Positions 1 through 8,115 of a stretch of DNA of 64,000 nucleotides are shown here, piece after piece. The translations under genes and the position numbers were made by a program. The notes beneath the pieces are model-generated. The model had not been told where the DNA came from and searched no databases. It saw nothing but the letters and a program-made list of their open reading frames with translations. The DNA comes from an uncultured Eubacteriales bacterium (GTDB lineage: Bacteria; Bacillota; Clostridia; Christensenellales; Borkfalkiaceae): NCBI GenBank assembly GCA_905207235.1, contig CAJLKN010000001.1:1-64000 (forward strand), read 5' to 3'. The stretch's first letter is position 1. The number at the start of each line of letters is the position of its first letter.

Positions 1-1110
1 AAGGCGGGAAACATAATGGATAGTGCCGTCGCTGTCCTTTTCAGCGATTGTCTTTGTCACCCATGTTTTGGTAGGCTCGCTGGGGAGATTGTCAGCGGTA
101 TAGTGTCCCGCATAGAATTTCCATGTGAACTCCGCACCCTCTAGGGAAGCGTCGCCCTGTGGAGCGTCTTTCTGTGTTTCCATGTCAATCTTGAAAAGCT
201 CGATAAGGGTATCTGTAACCTTTGGCGTATCGGATACGTTCAAGGTCGCTGTCTTGCCAGCTTCCACATTTAAGGAATACACTGTATTGTCCACCTTGTA
301 GCCAGCAGGAGCGGAAAGCTCTTTGATGTAGACTGTGCCAGCCTTTACTTCCACAGTATCAGTATTTCCGCTGTTATCCGTCGTAAGGGTGGCAAGCTGT
401 TTTGTGCAGTCCTTATCAGAATAGACACCATAAGTCGCACCAGCGATAGAGTAAAGCCCGTTCCCGTCGGTAATGCTGGCATTACTGGAAGTCTTTTTAA
501 GGGTGGCATTTCCTACGGCAAGTTTCGCCCAGAACTGTCCAATGTCCTGTCCCTCGCCAGAGTAGATATAACCGCCACATTCATAGCGTCCCTTGTTCTC
601 GCTGGCAAAGGTTTTTGCCCCGGCGTACACCTCGTCCTGTATCGCTTTTGGGATTTCATCATAGGAAGCTCTGACGTTATCGCATTGCCAGCCCAGATGA
701 ACACTCAATCTCTGCCATACGACGCACTGTTTCAAAAGGTAGATATGCTGACTGCTCAATCCGCTGTGGCTCTGCACATACTGATTGACATACTCGATTG
801 AGAGGGCAACATCTGAAATCTGGTCGTAGCTCATGCGTGTGCTTGCGTCGGCTCTGGTCTTGTAGCCGTTGCGGAAGTTAGTGTTAATATCCACGCAGAA
901 AGCGTCCTCGCCCTCAACGGTCATGTGTCCCTCGTTGAATGTCGAACCGATAGAACCGTCATTCATCACTTTTTCAACGATACCGACACGCTCGGCACTT
1001 TCTGTCCAGTATTGCTTCTCGGAAGCGTGGACTGCCGTTGTCGGCAAAGCGGTAACGATAGTCGCAAAGGCAAGGAAGCCCGTGGCTAATCGCTTCAATA
1101 TCTTTTTCAT
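1..1110 (-). CDS. Secreted thioester/CnaB-type surface adhesin, C-terminus beyond window
   Basis: Open for 370 codons from ATG 1110 to the window edge, so the C-terminal anchor is not visible. The start has a good RBS (GAAAGGA). Residues 1-30 form a Sec signal peptide ending near AVHA. A Cys at about 72 (AFCVDIN) and the Gln of KQCVVW at about 118 match the Cys-Gln pair of thioester (TED) adhesin domains, which bind host surfaces covalently; this assignment is inferred from the motif. From about residue 202 there is a SpaA/CnaB-like repeat (LKK near the start, KELSAPAGY near the end), and a second begins at about 293 (IELFKIDM). Proteins of this type are usually sortase-anchored and are common cargo of Firmicute integrative elements. 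Base composition looks more G+C-rich than neighbours, which suggests transfer. Cell-surface attachment is the likely role; the ligand is unknown. Confidence 0.82.
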   Translation of the reverse strand, partial: MKKILKRLATGFLAFATIVTALPTTAVHASEKQYWTESAERVGIVEKVMNDGSIGSTFNEGHMTVEGEDAFCVDINTNFRNGYKTRADASTRMSYDQISDVALSIEYVNQYVQSHSGLSSQHIYLLKQCVVWQRLSVHLGWQCDNVRASYDEIPKAIQDEVYAGAKTFASENKGRYECGGYIYSGEGQDIGQFWAKLAVGNATLKKTSSNASITDGNGLYSIAGATYGVYSDKDCTKQLATLTTDNSGNTDTVEVKAGTVYIKELSAPAGYKVDNTVYSLNVEAGKTATLNVSDTPKVTDTLIELFKIDMETQKDAPQGDASLEGAEFTWKFYAGHYTADNLPSEPTKTWVTKTIAEKDSDGTIHYVSRL

Positions 1111-1147
1111 AGCTTTTAAAATTTTCCTTTCGTTTGGATATAGAAAA

Positions 1148-1203
1148 AGCCGTCCATTTCTGAACGGCTGGAAATAGAAAAGGAACGTCAATATCGGCGT
1201 TCC
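1148..1203 (-). promoter_or_regulatory. Two hairpins ahead of the adhesin start, one terminator-like
   Basis: On the minus strand, GGAACG/CGTTCC (1203-1182) is followed by AGCCGT/ACGGCT (1169-1148), which runs straight into TTTTTC. The second hairpin looks like an intrinsic terminator and ends about 30 nt before the adhesin RBS. It may end an upstream transcript or act as an attenuator; the sequence does not decide which. Confidence 0.5.
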
Positions 1204-1417
1204 ATAATCTACTTGCGATATTCAATTTTTAGTTTATCAATACTGATGTGCTGTACCATATCTTTGCAAATCTGGGATTTCTAACGTATCAAGGCTCATT
1301 CAATGGTAGTAAAATCGTAGTAATTTGAAGTATTTAAACCCTTGAAAATGCTGATAGATACAGTGTTTTAGCGGACAATCAGATTTTTAGTTGGTTTTTT
1401 ATATAAAAAATTACATA
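1204..1417. other. Gene-free A+T-rich stretch
   Basis: Apart from the flanking hairpins and the promoter at 1418, no coding region, repeat or attachment site could be recognised. It lies between the adhesin and the interrupted membrane-protein gene and may hold the boundary of the accessory DNA. No boundary repeat was found. Confidence 0.4.
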
Positions 1418-1446
1418 TTGACATAATCAATTTAATAGTTTAATAT
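1418..1446 (+). promoter_or_regulatory. Sigma-A type promoter for the interrupted gene at 1506
   Basis: TTGACA at 1418-1423 and TAATAT at 1441-1446, separated by 17 bp, about 60 nt upstream of the RBS of the broken gene. The intact promoter suggests the interruption is recent. Confidence 0.6.
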
Positions 1447-1505
1447 ATTAATCGGTAATTAAAACAGAAATAGGTTTAGTTACATAAATTTTCAGGAGAG
1501 GCTTT

Positions 1506-1997
1506 ATGAAAAATACTGTCAACAGTGAAACTCACGGCAAAATTGAGTACGAATAAAGTTTTTGGACAGGCAAGAAAAAACTTTCCATTAATGACGTACA
1601 GCTACAAAAGGTAAATAAAAAGACCTTTGTTACAGAAAGCGGCGAACAACTTATAATTGAGGGAAATTATCTGAAAGGTTCAAGCGTACAGATAGGCTCG
1701 GAAAAAATACAACTGACACCTGCCGTAAAATGGTACGAAGTTGTGTTGTCCGTACTTCCTTTTATACTTATAATGGTTTGGGGCAACAGCGTAACATTAT
1801 GTCTGATTGTTCCCGTAGTCGGCGGTGCGATAGGCGGCGCAATAAGCGCAATTTTTTCCTTTCTCAATCTTTTTATAATTAAAGACATCAAGCCAATCTG
1901 GTTAAAAATTCTTATTTCGATAGCTATGCTCGGCGCTACATTCGCTATATGCTTCCTTATCGGACTTGCGTTTTTAAGCGCTTTAACATTAGCTTAA
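1506..1997 (+). pseudogene. Small membrane-protein gene interrupted by an in-frame TAA at codon 17
   Basis: ATG at 1506 follows a strong RBS (AGGAGAGG). Sixteen codons later the frame meets TAA (1554-1556), then stays open in the same frame to 1997. Joined, the product is about 163 residues: a soluble N-terminal part (with FWTGKKKLSIN) and about three hydrophobic helices in the last 85 residues. The residue before the stop is Glu, and a single GAA-to-TAA change would explain the interruption. No good restart is visible; a GTG at 1743 lacks a convincing RBS. Function is unknown. Alternatives are a sequencing error or a true short peptide, but the preserved reading frame argues for a recent nonsense mutation. 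Confidence 0.65.
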
Positions 1998-2060
1998 TCG
2001 CACTATGAATTTAATAATCAGCTAAATAACAGTAAATAATTATAAATATTATAAATTCTA

Positions 2061-2091
2061 ATGCCCCTCGGCTCTGTAAGCCGAGGGGCAT
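2061..2091. terminator. Bidirectional intrinsic terminator
   Basis: A 13-bp perfect stem (ATGCCCCTCGGCT) with a 5-nt loop is flanked by A/T runs on both sides. It lies between the plus-strand broken gene and the end of aroK on the minus strand, so it can serve both. Confidence 0.85.
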
Positions 2092-2100
2092 ATTTTAAAA

Positions 2101-2610
2101 TTATTTTAATTTTATTGCCTCAATAATGGCGTCCACCGTATCGTCCAGAGAAAGATTGTCGCAATCTACGATGATGTCGGCATATTTTTCATATAAAGGT
2201 ACGCGTTCAGCATAAAGTTCAGAAAGATTATGAACTTTTCCCTGCATAACAACCCCGCGCAGAAACAAATCTTTACCGTAAAGTCGCTTTTCAAGTTCTT
2301 CAAGACCGACTTTCAGATAAACTATTTTTCCGAGTTTCCTTAAATGATCCATTGCTCTGGCGCCGTAAATAACGCTTCCGCCGGTAGAAATAATGCTTTT
2401 ATCCGCTATGACCGATGCGTTGACGTCTTCTTCTATTCTGATAAAGCCGTCAACGCCATGTTTTTCTAAAACCTGGCTTATAAAGGCATTTTCGCGCTTC
2501 TGAATGAGCAAATCACAGTCTATGTAATCAAACCCTAATTTTTTTGCCAACAGGACACCCGCAGTACTTTTACCGCTGGCGGGCATACCGATAAGAACAA
2601 TGTTATTCAT
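2101..2610 (-). CDS. aroK: Shikimate kinase
   Basis: Phosphorylates shikimate at the 3-OH with ATP in the chorismate pathway; cytosolic. The 169-residue length is typical. The P-loop GMPASGKST spans residues 8-16. The DCD motif (31-33) and the FIRIEE segment (56-61) correspond to the shikimate-binding Asp and Arg. TGGS (76-79) is the conserved Gly-Gly motif, the LID Arg sits in FLRG (about 118), and ERVPLYEKYAD provides the late conserved Arg. The gene stands alone, without other aro genes beside it, and shares the bidirectional terminator at 2061-2091. Confidence 0.9.
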   Translation of the reverse strand: MNNIVLIGMPASGKSTAGVLLAKKLGFDYIDCDLLIQKRENAFISQVLEKHGVDGFIRIEEDVNASVIADKSIISTGGSVIYGARAMDHLRKLGKIVYLKVGLEELEKRLYGKDLFLRGVVMQGKVHNLSELYAERVPLYEKYADIIVDCDNLSLDDTVDAIIEAIKLK

Positions 2611-3033
2611 ATTTTATATAATAAAATTACCTTTTAAGAATGTCAAACACAAAATATATAAATTAATCTTTAAATCAAAAAAATTTAAATACAATATAAG
2701 ACAAGCGATAAGACAAGCTAATTTCAGGCGCACTAACAAAAATGTATGATCAATTAAGTTTTAATTAAATTTTACGGTAAAATATTTTATTTTACCGTAA
2801 ATAACATATAATATTTAACACTCAAAAGCCAAATAAACATTGCAAGAAAGAAAAACGGATGCAACCTGCACCATTATCAATATAATAGTGTTATCAATAA
2901 AATACTATCCTGGAATTACTAATATCATTAATACAATATTAAATGTAATATTGGCAAAAAACAAAAAAACGCCAATCGCAGTTCAACAACAGTGGCCAGA
3001 TTGCAACAGCTATTTCAAAAGAAGTTGCCTATT

Positions 3034-3073
3034 GAGCGCGGCACTTGCGTACAAAATGCCAAAGCCGATGGCT
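3034..3073. repeat. Dispersed repeat, copy 1
   Basis: A 40-nt core matches 4117-4156 with one mismatch. Weaker similarity extends upstream (GCAGTTCAACAACAG against GCTGTCCAACCACAG), and a similar hairpin lies 80-110 nt to the right in both copies. Copy 1 has no tRNA gene beside it. Confidence 0.75.
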
Positions 3074-3156
3074 GCCAAGTCTTAGGTAATCCATTCAACC
3101 TGCGCAGCGTGCACCTGTTTGCTTCAACTCAACTCCTTATTTTCAAATATAAAAAA

Positions 3157-3184
3157 CATAGCACAGACAAGAGCCTGTGCTATG
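3157..3184 (-). terminator. Orphan intrinsic terminator resembling the one after tRNA-Leu(AAG)
   Basis: Stem CATAGCACAG/CTGTGCTATG with flanking AAAAAA and TTTT. On the minus strand the stem is followed by a T run. Its sequence and surroundings resemble the terminator at 4221-4250, but no gene could be recognised upstream of it. Confidence 0.6.
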
Positions 3185-3506
3185 TTTTGGGTTTACAGAA
3201 TAACGCTATCTTATACAAATTAGTAATTAATACTCGGCTTTAACTTTATTATCTCACAATAAAAAGAAAACTACCTGCTATTGTTCACCCTCTGGGGTTT
3301 GTATTGAATTGGATATATCAGTGTCGTTTTATTGCAAAATAAAAAGTACTTACCGTTGTAAATCTACCAAAATATAATGTACAAAAGGTGAAGAATCCAT
3401 CCGAAGAATTTCAATCGCCTGAGGACAAACTCTTAGGGCGCTCCTGTATTCTTTTATAACCCGTGCTTCAAAAGCACAAAATCATTTTAAAAATAATTTC
3501 TTATTT

Positions 3507-3767
3507 TTATTTACTTTCCGTATCTATTTTATTAAGATTTAACTTACTAATTAAAATACAAACCAACATAACTAAAAACGAAATCAATAACGATAGCAAC
3601 CAAATACCGCAAGCAGTTTTAATCTGAAACACATATGAAGTAGATGTAACCGTAATTCCGCTAACTCTAGGTTGAAATCCTAGCAATACTCCAGAAACTA
3701 CACCTATAACCATTGAACAAACTGTACATATAATAACAAAATACTTACAACTTAAAAATTTTTTCAT
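3507..3767 (-). CDS. Small two-helix membrane protein, unknown function
   Basis: Not recognised. The start is placed at the ATG at 3767 because GAAAGGAAG lies just upstream; an ATG seven codons earlier lacks such a site. The 86-residue product starts KKFLSCKYF and has two hydrophobic segments (about residues 8-30 and 52-78) joined by an extracytoplasmic loop of about 20 residues. The C-terminus is basic, then acidic. The gene is strongly A+T-rich and stands alone. It has a near-ideal promoter with a palindrome in the spacer, so it is likely expressed and regulated. No function can be assigned. Confidence 0.6.
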   Translation of the reverse strand: MKKFLSCKYFVIICTVCSMVIGVVSGVLLGFQPRVSGITVTSTSYVFQIKTACGIWLLSLLISFLVMLVCILISKLNLNKIDTESK

Positions 3768-3828
3768 GCCTCTTCCTTTCACAAACAAATTTTGTGTAAA
3801 AAATTATTTTATTACTTTTATAAAATAT

Positions 3829-3857
3829 ATTATATCAACTATCTTATAGTTTGTCAA
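3829..3857 (-). promoter_or_regulatory. Consensus promoter with palindromic operator in the spacer
   Basis: On the minus strand TTGACA and TATAAT are exactly 17 bp apart. The spacer holds the perfect inverted repeat AACTAT-AAG-ATAGTT. A repressor bound there would block RNA polymerase; that role is inferred. Confidence 0.7.
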
Positions 3858-4116
3858 GAATTACTAAAAATAACAGTACAAATATTTAGAATTTACCATA
3901 GATGTAAGTGATAATAAAACTCAAATTGCCCCTATGCTGGCTCAAATGGAGTTTCACATAGATTTAGTAAAAATACAGCCATAATATAATTGATTCCTTA
4001 AACAATCAGATCTATATAATTTTTAGCAAAACAAACAACACCTATTGCTGTCCAACCACAGGGATTTGGATTGCAATAGGTGCATAACATGGTGCACTTA
4101 ACAGTAGTTGCAGATA
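3858..4116. other. Gene-free stretch left of repeat copy 2
   Basis: No gene is visible. At 4040-4083 an inverted repeat (CACCTATTGC/GCAATAGGTG) flanks the part that resembles copy 1 of the dispersed repeat. The remainder is A+T-rich. Confidence 0.45.
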
Positions 4117-4156
4117 GAGCGCGGCGCTTGCGTACAAAATGCCAAAGCCGATGGCT
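4117..4156. repeat. Dispersed repeat, copy 2
   Basis: The 40-nt core is identical to copy 1 (3034-3073) except for one base. It lies downstream of tRNA-Leu(AAG) on the minus strand, beyond its terminator. Confidence 0.75.
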
Positions 4157-4220
4157 ATCAGATTGGCGATAGATTTCGCCGACTTCCCTTACATAAACTC
4201 ATGCATTTCAGACATAAAAA

Positions 4221-4250
4221 ACACAGCTCAGACAAAAGTCTGAGCTGTGT
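4221..4250 (-). terminator. Terminator of tRNA-Leu(AAG)
   Basis: A 13-bp stem (ACACAGCTCAGAC/GTCTGAGCTGTGT) with a 4-nt loop starts 3 nt after the CCA end and is followed by a T run on the minus strand. Confidence 0.85.
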
Positions 4251-4252
4251 TT

Positions 4253-4335
4253 TGGTGCACTCAACAGGAGTTGAACCTGCATGGTCTCCCACAAGATCCT
4301 TAGTCTTGCGCGTCTGCCAATTCCGCCATGAGTGC
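4253..4335 (-). tRNA. tRNA-Leu, anticodon AAG, CCA encoded
   Basis: 83 nt. The acceptor stem GCACTCA pairs with TGAGTGC, the discriminator is A, and CCA is encoded. The D arm has the typical GGCGGAATTGGCAGACGC. The anticodon arm is CAAGA-CTAAGGA-TCTTG, giving anticodon AAG. A long class II variable arm and a GCAGG/CCTGT T stem follow. A34 in a leucine tRNA would need deamination to inosine to read CUC as well as CUU. Bacteria usually use GAG here, so the base identity deserves attention. Confidence 0.93.
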
Positions 4336-4357
4336 GTACCTTTTCAAAAGCTTTTTT

Positions 4358-4386
4358 ATTCTATAATATTTTAAAATGCTTGTCAA
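4358..4386 (-). promoter_or_regulatory. Promoter of tRNA-Leu(AAG)
   Basis: On the minus strand, TTGACA and TAGAAT are 17 bp apart, ending 22 nt before the tRNA 5' end. Confidence 0.7.
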
Positions 4387-4539
4387 GCTAAAATATCAAA
4401 ATATTTTAATAAATTTCTAAAAAATTTACTTACATTTTCAGGCAAACTTTAATCTTATTTATAGACCAAAATTTAAGCAGCAACTACAATGAAAAAAGTA
4501 AATTCCATTTTAGCCAAGCAGGGCAAACTATAAGTATCG

Positions 4540-5121
4540 TCAAATAATTTTATCCAAAATATTGTCAACTGAAGCATTTAATTGCATTAAATCGCCGTTA
4601 TTATGTATGACATAGTACTTCGCAAAATTTAAATTATCATAATCGACTTGATTTTTAACCCTTTTTTGCACCTCTTCCATTGAAAGATTGTCACGCTTCA
4701 TAACTTCAGATATTCTCTTTTCCCTATCGCGAAGAACTACGATAACTTCATCAAATAAATGCTCTTTGCCGTCTTCAAAAAGTAAAGGCACTTCAAAAAA
4801 GCATGTACTGTTATTCTCTGCCGCAAGTGTAAACATTTTTTGATAAATTGCGGGATGAGTTAACTCATTGAGGCGTTTTAATTTATTTGCATCGCTGAAA
4901 ACTATTTCAGATAATTTTTTTCTGTCAAACCCACCATTATCGTCCAGTATGTTGCCGAACTCGGCGCAGAGTTTAGCAAGAAAGGCTCTTTCAGTTATCA
5001 GAACAGAATAAACTTCGTCGCATGAATAAACTTTATATCCTTTATTTTGCAGAATTTTCATTACGGTTGATTTACCGCTGCCAATTCCGCCGGTTATGGC
5101 AATTTTTTTATTTCGCTTCAT
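4540..5121 (-). CDS. coaE: Dephospho-CoA kinase
   Basis: Last step of coenzyme A synthesis: ATP-dependent 3'-phosphorylation of dephospho-CoA. The 193-residue length is normal. The P-loop GGIGSGKST lies at residues 11-19 and is followed by the conserved CDE segment (about 34-36). The middle contains THPAI and the EVPLLFE motif typical of CoaE. The start overlaps the end of polA by 14 nt, so the two are translated from one transcript. polA-coaE adjacency is common in Firmicutes. Confidence 0.93.
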   Translation of the reverse strand: MKRNKKIAITGGIGSGKSTVMKILQNKGYKVYSCDEVYSVLITERAFLAKLCAEFGNILDDNGGFDRKKLSEIVFSDANKLKRLNELTHPAIYQKMFTLAAENNSTCFFEVPLLFEDGKEHLFDEVIVVLRDREKRISEVMKRDNLSMEEVQKRVKNQVDYDNLNFAKYYVIHNNGDLMQLNASVDNILDKII

Positions 5122-7654
5122 ACCAATTTTTACCGAAATGCAGATCTACTTTAAGGGGCACTTTAAGCTCAACCGCATTTTCCATTTCACGCTTTAAAAT
5201 TTTTGCCGCCTCTTCCTTTTCTTCATTCGGGCAATCGAGAACAAGTTCGTCATGCACCTGAAGAATAAGCCGAGCACTCAATCCGCATTTTTTCAGTGAA
5301 TTTACGACATTAATCATTGCAATTTTGATAATGTCAGCGCTTGAACCCTGCAAAGGCATATTCATCGCCGCACGTTCGCCGAACTGTCTGATATTGTAAT
5401 TACTCGAATTGATTTCGCGGATATAACGTTTCCTGCCTGTTAGCGTAGCAACATAGCCGTGTGCTTTTGCAAAATCTACATTTGACTGCATATACTCTTT
5501 CACGGCGCTGTATGTTGCAAAATAATTATCTATATATTCTCTCGCCGTTTTTACGGGAATATCGAGATTTCTTGCAAGTCCGAAATCGCTTATGCCGTAA
5601 ATAATTCCGAAATTTACCGCCTTTGCTTCTGACCTCATTTTTGATGTAACCCGTTCAAGCGGAACACCGAAAACCTGCGAAGCAGTAACAGCATGTATAT
5701 CTTTCCCCTCATTATACGCTTCGATCAGCTCTTTACAGCCCGAGAAATGCGCTAAAAGGCGCAACTCAATCTGGGAATAATCGGCGTCGATAAGCACATT
5801 GCCGTCGCGAGCGATAAAAAGTTTTCTCAGCTCCCTGCCTTCCTCTTCTCTGATCGGAATATTCTGCAAATTAGGATTTGCGCTCGAAAGCCTGCCCGTT
5901 GCAGTAACCGTCTGATTATAAGTCGTATGCACAAACCTTGAACTATCAATTAAAGGTCTGAAACCCTCAATATAGGTTGAATAAAGTTTCTGATACTGGC
6001 GGTAGCGTAGAATATAACGCACAACCTCATTCTCATCTGCAATTTTTTCGAGAATTTCGGCGCTGGTTGAATATTTGCCGTTTTTATTCTTTTTACCCGA
6101 TTTAAGTCCGAGTTTTTCAAACAACACTTCGCCCAGCTGCGAAGGCGAATTTATGTTGAATTTACACCCGCACTTTTCATAAATAACTTCCGATAGCTCT
6201 TTAATTTTGTTGCTGTAATCAGAAGATAACTGTTCAAGTGCGGAAATATCTACTTTGACACCGCTGCGCTCCATTCCAAAAAGAATTGCCACAAGGGGCT
6301 TTTCGATATCTTCGTAAAGTTTAAGCTCGCCTTCAGACGAAAGAGTGTCTCTCAGTTTATCACATATTATTTGAAGAGCATACGCGGGGTATTTTTTATC
6401 GTAACCGACCTTTTCGCACAGCTCAACAACCGTCAGGTCAGCATCAGAGTAGTCTATAATGTAATTCATTAAAGCCACGTCATCAACTGAGCATACGTAA
6501 CTTCCCCCATCGAAATGCACTTCGTGAAGCAATTTTTTAAGGTCATAAGTTATCAGCGTCTTGTCTTTATCGGCTAAAATTCCTCTGATAATTTCACCGA
6601 AAGCCTCGTAAGAAACCCCGCCGAGCAAATCTCTGCTCAACTTAACACAGTATTCAATTTCTCCGCAATAAAAATGGGCGTTATCCCCGTCAAGGTAAAG
6701 ACTGACGACATTATTCTCACGCAAAATTTCGGAAAGGCTGTCAGCGCTTTCTATATCTTTAATATCGGGATAAGCTACGTCCAAGCGACTTTCACCCTTA
6801 TTTTCTTCAAAAATTTCCATAGAAAGAAGACTTTTGAATTCGAACTGCGCAAACATTTTCTTTACGTCCGATGAAAATTTTTCTGGAACAGTACATTTTT
6901 CGAGCGCAACGTCTATATCGCAGTTTCTGTCAATTTTCGCAAGCTTATAAGAAAGATATGCGGTTTCTTTTCCCGAAATCAACTTTTCTTTAAGCGCACC
7001 CTTTATGCCGTCAATGTTGGCATAAATATTATCCAGCGAGCCATATTCTTTTACAAGATTTAAAGCCGTTTTTTCGCCTATGCCTGCAACACCAGGAATA
7101 TTATCTGACTTGTCCCCCATCAACGCTTTAAGGTCAATTATCTGTACAGGCTTTAAGCCAACTTCATCTTCAAAATTAGCACAATTAAGTTTAAGGAGGT
7201 CAGAAACGCCGCGCTTTGTAAAACATACATCGGTATTCTCATCGACGAGCTGATAACTGTCCCTGTCGCCCGTATAAATGTAACTGTGCACATTGAATGA
7301 CTTAGACAAAGTTCCCACGATATCGTCGGCTTCCAGCCCTTCCTTCTGGCACATGGCAATATTCATTGCGGCAAGCAATGATTTAAGCGGTTCAACCTGC
7401 GCGGCAAGTTCTTCAGGCATAGCCTTTCTTGTCGCCTTATATTCGGAATACATTTTATGTCTGAATGTAGGAGCTTTCAGGTCAAATGCAACGACCATAT
7501 ACTCGGGTTTGAGGTCGCTTATTATTTTGAACATGAGTTTGACGAAGCCGAAAATAGCATTAGTAGGTTTGCCGTCTTTTGTCGTAAAAACGGGCGTTGC
7601 ATAAAAAGCTCTGTTGAGAAGGCTGTTGCCGTCGATTAAAACTAGTTTATCCAT
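5108..7654 (-). CDS. polA: DNA polymerase I
   Basis: 848 residues, standard for the family; acts in Okazaki-fragment maturation and repair. The N-terminal 5'-3' exonuclease domain (1-290) keeps the acidic clusters (LIDGNSLLNRAF, EADDIVGTL, GDKSDNIPGV). The middle region holds a 3'-5' exonuclease fold without the DxE metal residues (LYLDGDNAHF in place of motif I), so proofreading is probably absent, as in Bacillus Pol I. The polymerase domain has motif A (DADYSQIELRLLAH), motif B (RSEAKAVNFGIIYG) and motif C (VHDEL). It is transcribed with coaE. The start at 7654 lies 56 bp from the divergent tRNA-Leu and has no clear Shine-Dalgarno. Confidence 0.96.
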   Translation of the reverse strand: MDKLVLIDGNSLLNRAFYATPVFTTKDGKPTNAIFGFVKLMFKIISDLKPEYMVVAFDLKAPTFRHKMYSEYKATRKAMPEELAAQVEPLKSLLAAMNIAMCQKEGLEADDIVGTLSKSFNVHSYIYTGDRDSYQLVDENTDVCFTKRGVSDLLKLNCANFEDEVGLKPVQIIDLKALMGDKSDNIPGVAGIGEKTALNLVKEYGSLDNIYANIDGIKGALKEKLISGKETAYLSYKLAKIDRNCDIDVALEKCTVPEKFSSDVKKMFAQFEFKSLLSMEIFEENKGESRLDVAYPDIKDIESADSLSEILRENNVVSLYLDGDNAHFYCGEIEYCVKLSRDLLGGVSYEAFGEIIRGILADKDKTLITYDLKKLLHEVHFDGGSYVCSVDDVALMNYIIDYSDADLTVVELCEKVGYDKKYPAYALQIICDKLRDTLSSEGELKLYEDIEKPLVAILFGMERSGVKVDISALEQLSSDYSNKIKELSEVIYEKCGCKFNINSPSQLGEVLFEKLGLKSGKKNKNGKYSTSAEILEKIADENEVVRYILRYRQYQKLYSTYIEGFRPLIDSSRFVHTTYNQTVTATGRLSSANPNLQNIPIREEEGRELRKLFIARDGNVLIDADYSQIELRLLAHFSGCKELIEAYNEGKDIHAVTASQVFGVPLERVTSKMRSEAKAVNFGIIYGISDFGLARNLDIPVKTAREYIDNYFATYSAVKEYMQSNVDFAKAHGYVATLTGRKRYIREINSSNYNIRQFGERAAMNMPLQGSSADIIKIAMINVVNSLKKCGLSARLILQVHDELVLDCPNEEKEEAAKILKREMENAVELKVPLKVDLHFGKNWYEAK

Positions 7655-7671
7655 AATTCAACTAAAATTGC

Positions 7672-7700
7672 TTGATTTTTGATATATGTTAATATATAAT
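7672..7700 (+). promoter_or_regulatory. Promoter of tRNA-Leu(CAA)
   Basis: TTGATT and TATAAT 17 bp apart, 10 nt before the mature tRNA 5' end. Confidence 0.7.
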
Positions 7701-7710
7701 AATATTGCTT

Positions 7711-7797
7711 GCCGCTGTGGTGGAATTGGCAGACGCGCTGGACTCAAAATCCAGTGGTAGCGATACCATACCGGTTCGACCCCGGTCAGCGGCACCA
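7711..7797 (+). tRNA. tRNA-Leu, anticodon CAA, CCA encoded
   Basis: 87 nt. Acceptor GCCGCTG/CAGCGGC, discriminator A, CCA encoded. The anticodon arm CTGGA-CTCAAAA-TCCAG gives CAA (reads UUG). The long variable arm TGGTAGCGATACCA is typical of tRNA-Leu. Confidence 0.95.
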
Positions 7798-7801
7798 TCA
7801 G

Positions 7802-7849
7802 AATGCGGTAAAAATGAGCCTAAAACTCAATTTTTACTGCATTTTTTGT
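7802..7849 (+). terminator. Terminator of tRNA-Leu(CAA)
   Basis: A long stem (AATGCGGTAAAAATGAG against CTCAATTTTTACTGCATT) is followed by a T run, 4 nt after the CCA end. Confidence 0.8.
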
Positions 7850-8050
7850 TTGAAAACTACCCTGCCGCTCATTACGACATTGATATCTTAAAGCAGATTT
7901 TTAATAGCGATAAACTCTTAATTTAACGCTTTGCTATTAAAAAATCAAGCCACAATTTAAACATCGGCACCTATCTATATTTTAATATAATTGACCTTAA
8001 AAGTCAATTATATTCCCTTAAAGCGGTCTTTCGGATAATATACACATAAT
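7850..8050. other. Gene-free spacer
   Basis: Between the tRNA-Leu terminator and the next terminator only A+T-rich sequence is seen, with no coding or structural signal that could be supported. Confidence 0.5.
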
Positions 8051-8082
8051 AAAAAGCAGACTGATTTTCCGGTCTGCTTTTT
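8051..8082. terminator. Terminator at the end of the SipW/AAA+ gene cluster
   Basis: Stem AAAAAGCAGAC/GTCTGCTTTTT with a 10-nt loop. It lies about 34 nt past the last minus-strand gene of the cluster and could work in both directions. Confidence 0.75.
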
Positions 8083-8115
8083 AATTTTTTTCAGATAAAT
8101 TGAAATACAAGTTAT

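Larger units (their letters stand above)
2611..3506. other. Long A+T-rich gene-free region with one repeat copy
   Basis: About 900 nt with no convincing gene; the short frames here lack RBSs and family features. It contains copy 1 of a dispersed repeat (3034-3073) and a terminator-like hairpin (3157-3184). Both have a counterpart about 1.08 kb away, next to tRNA-Leu(AAG). The rest is low-complexity A/T sequence. Confidence 0.6.
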
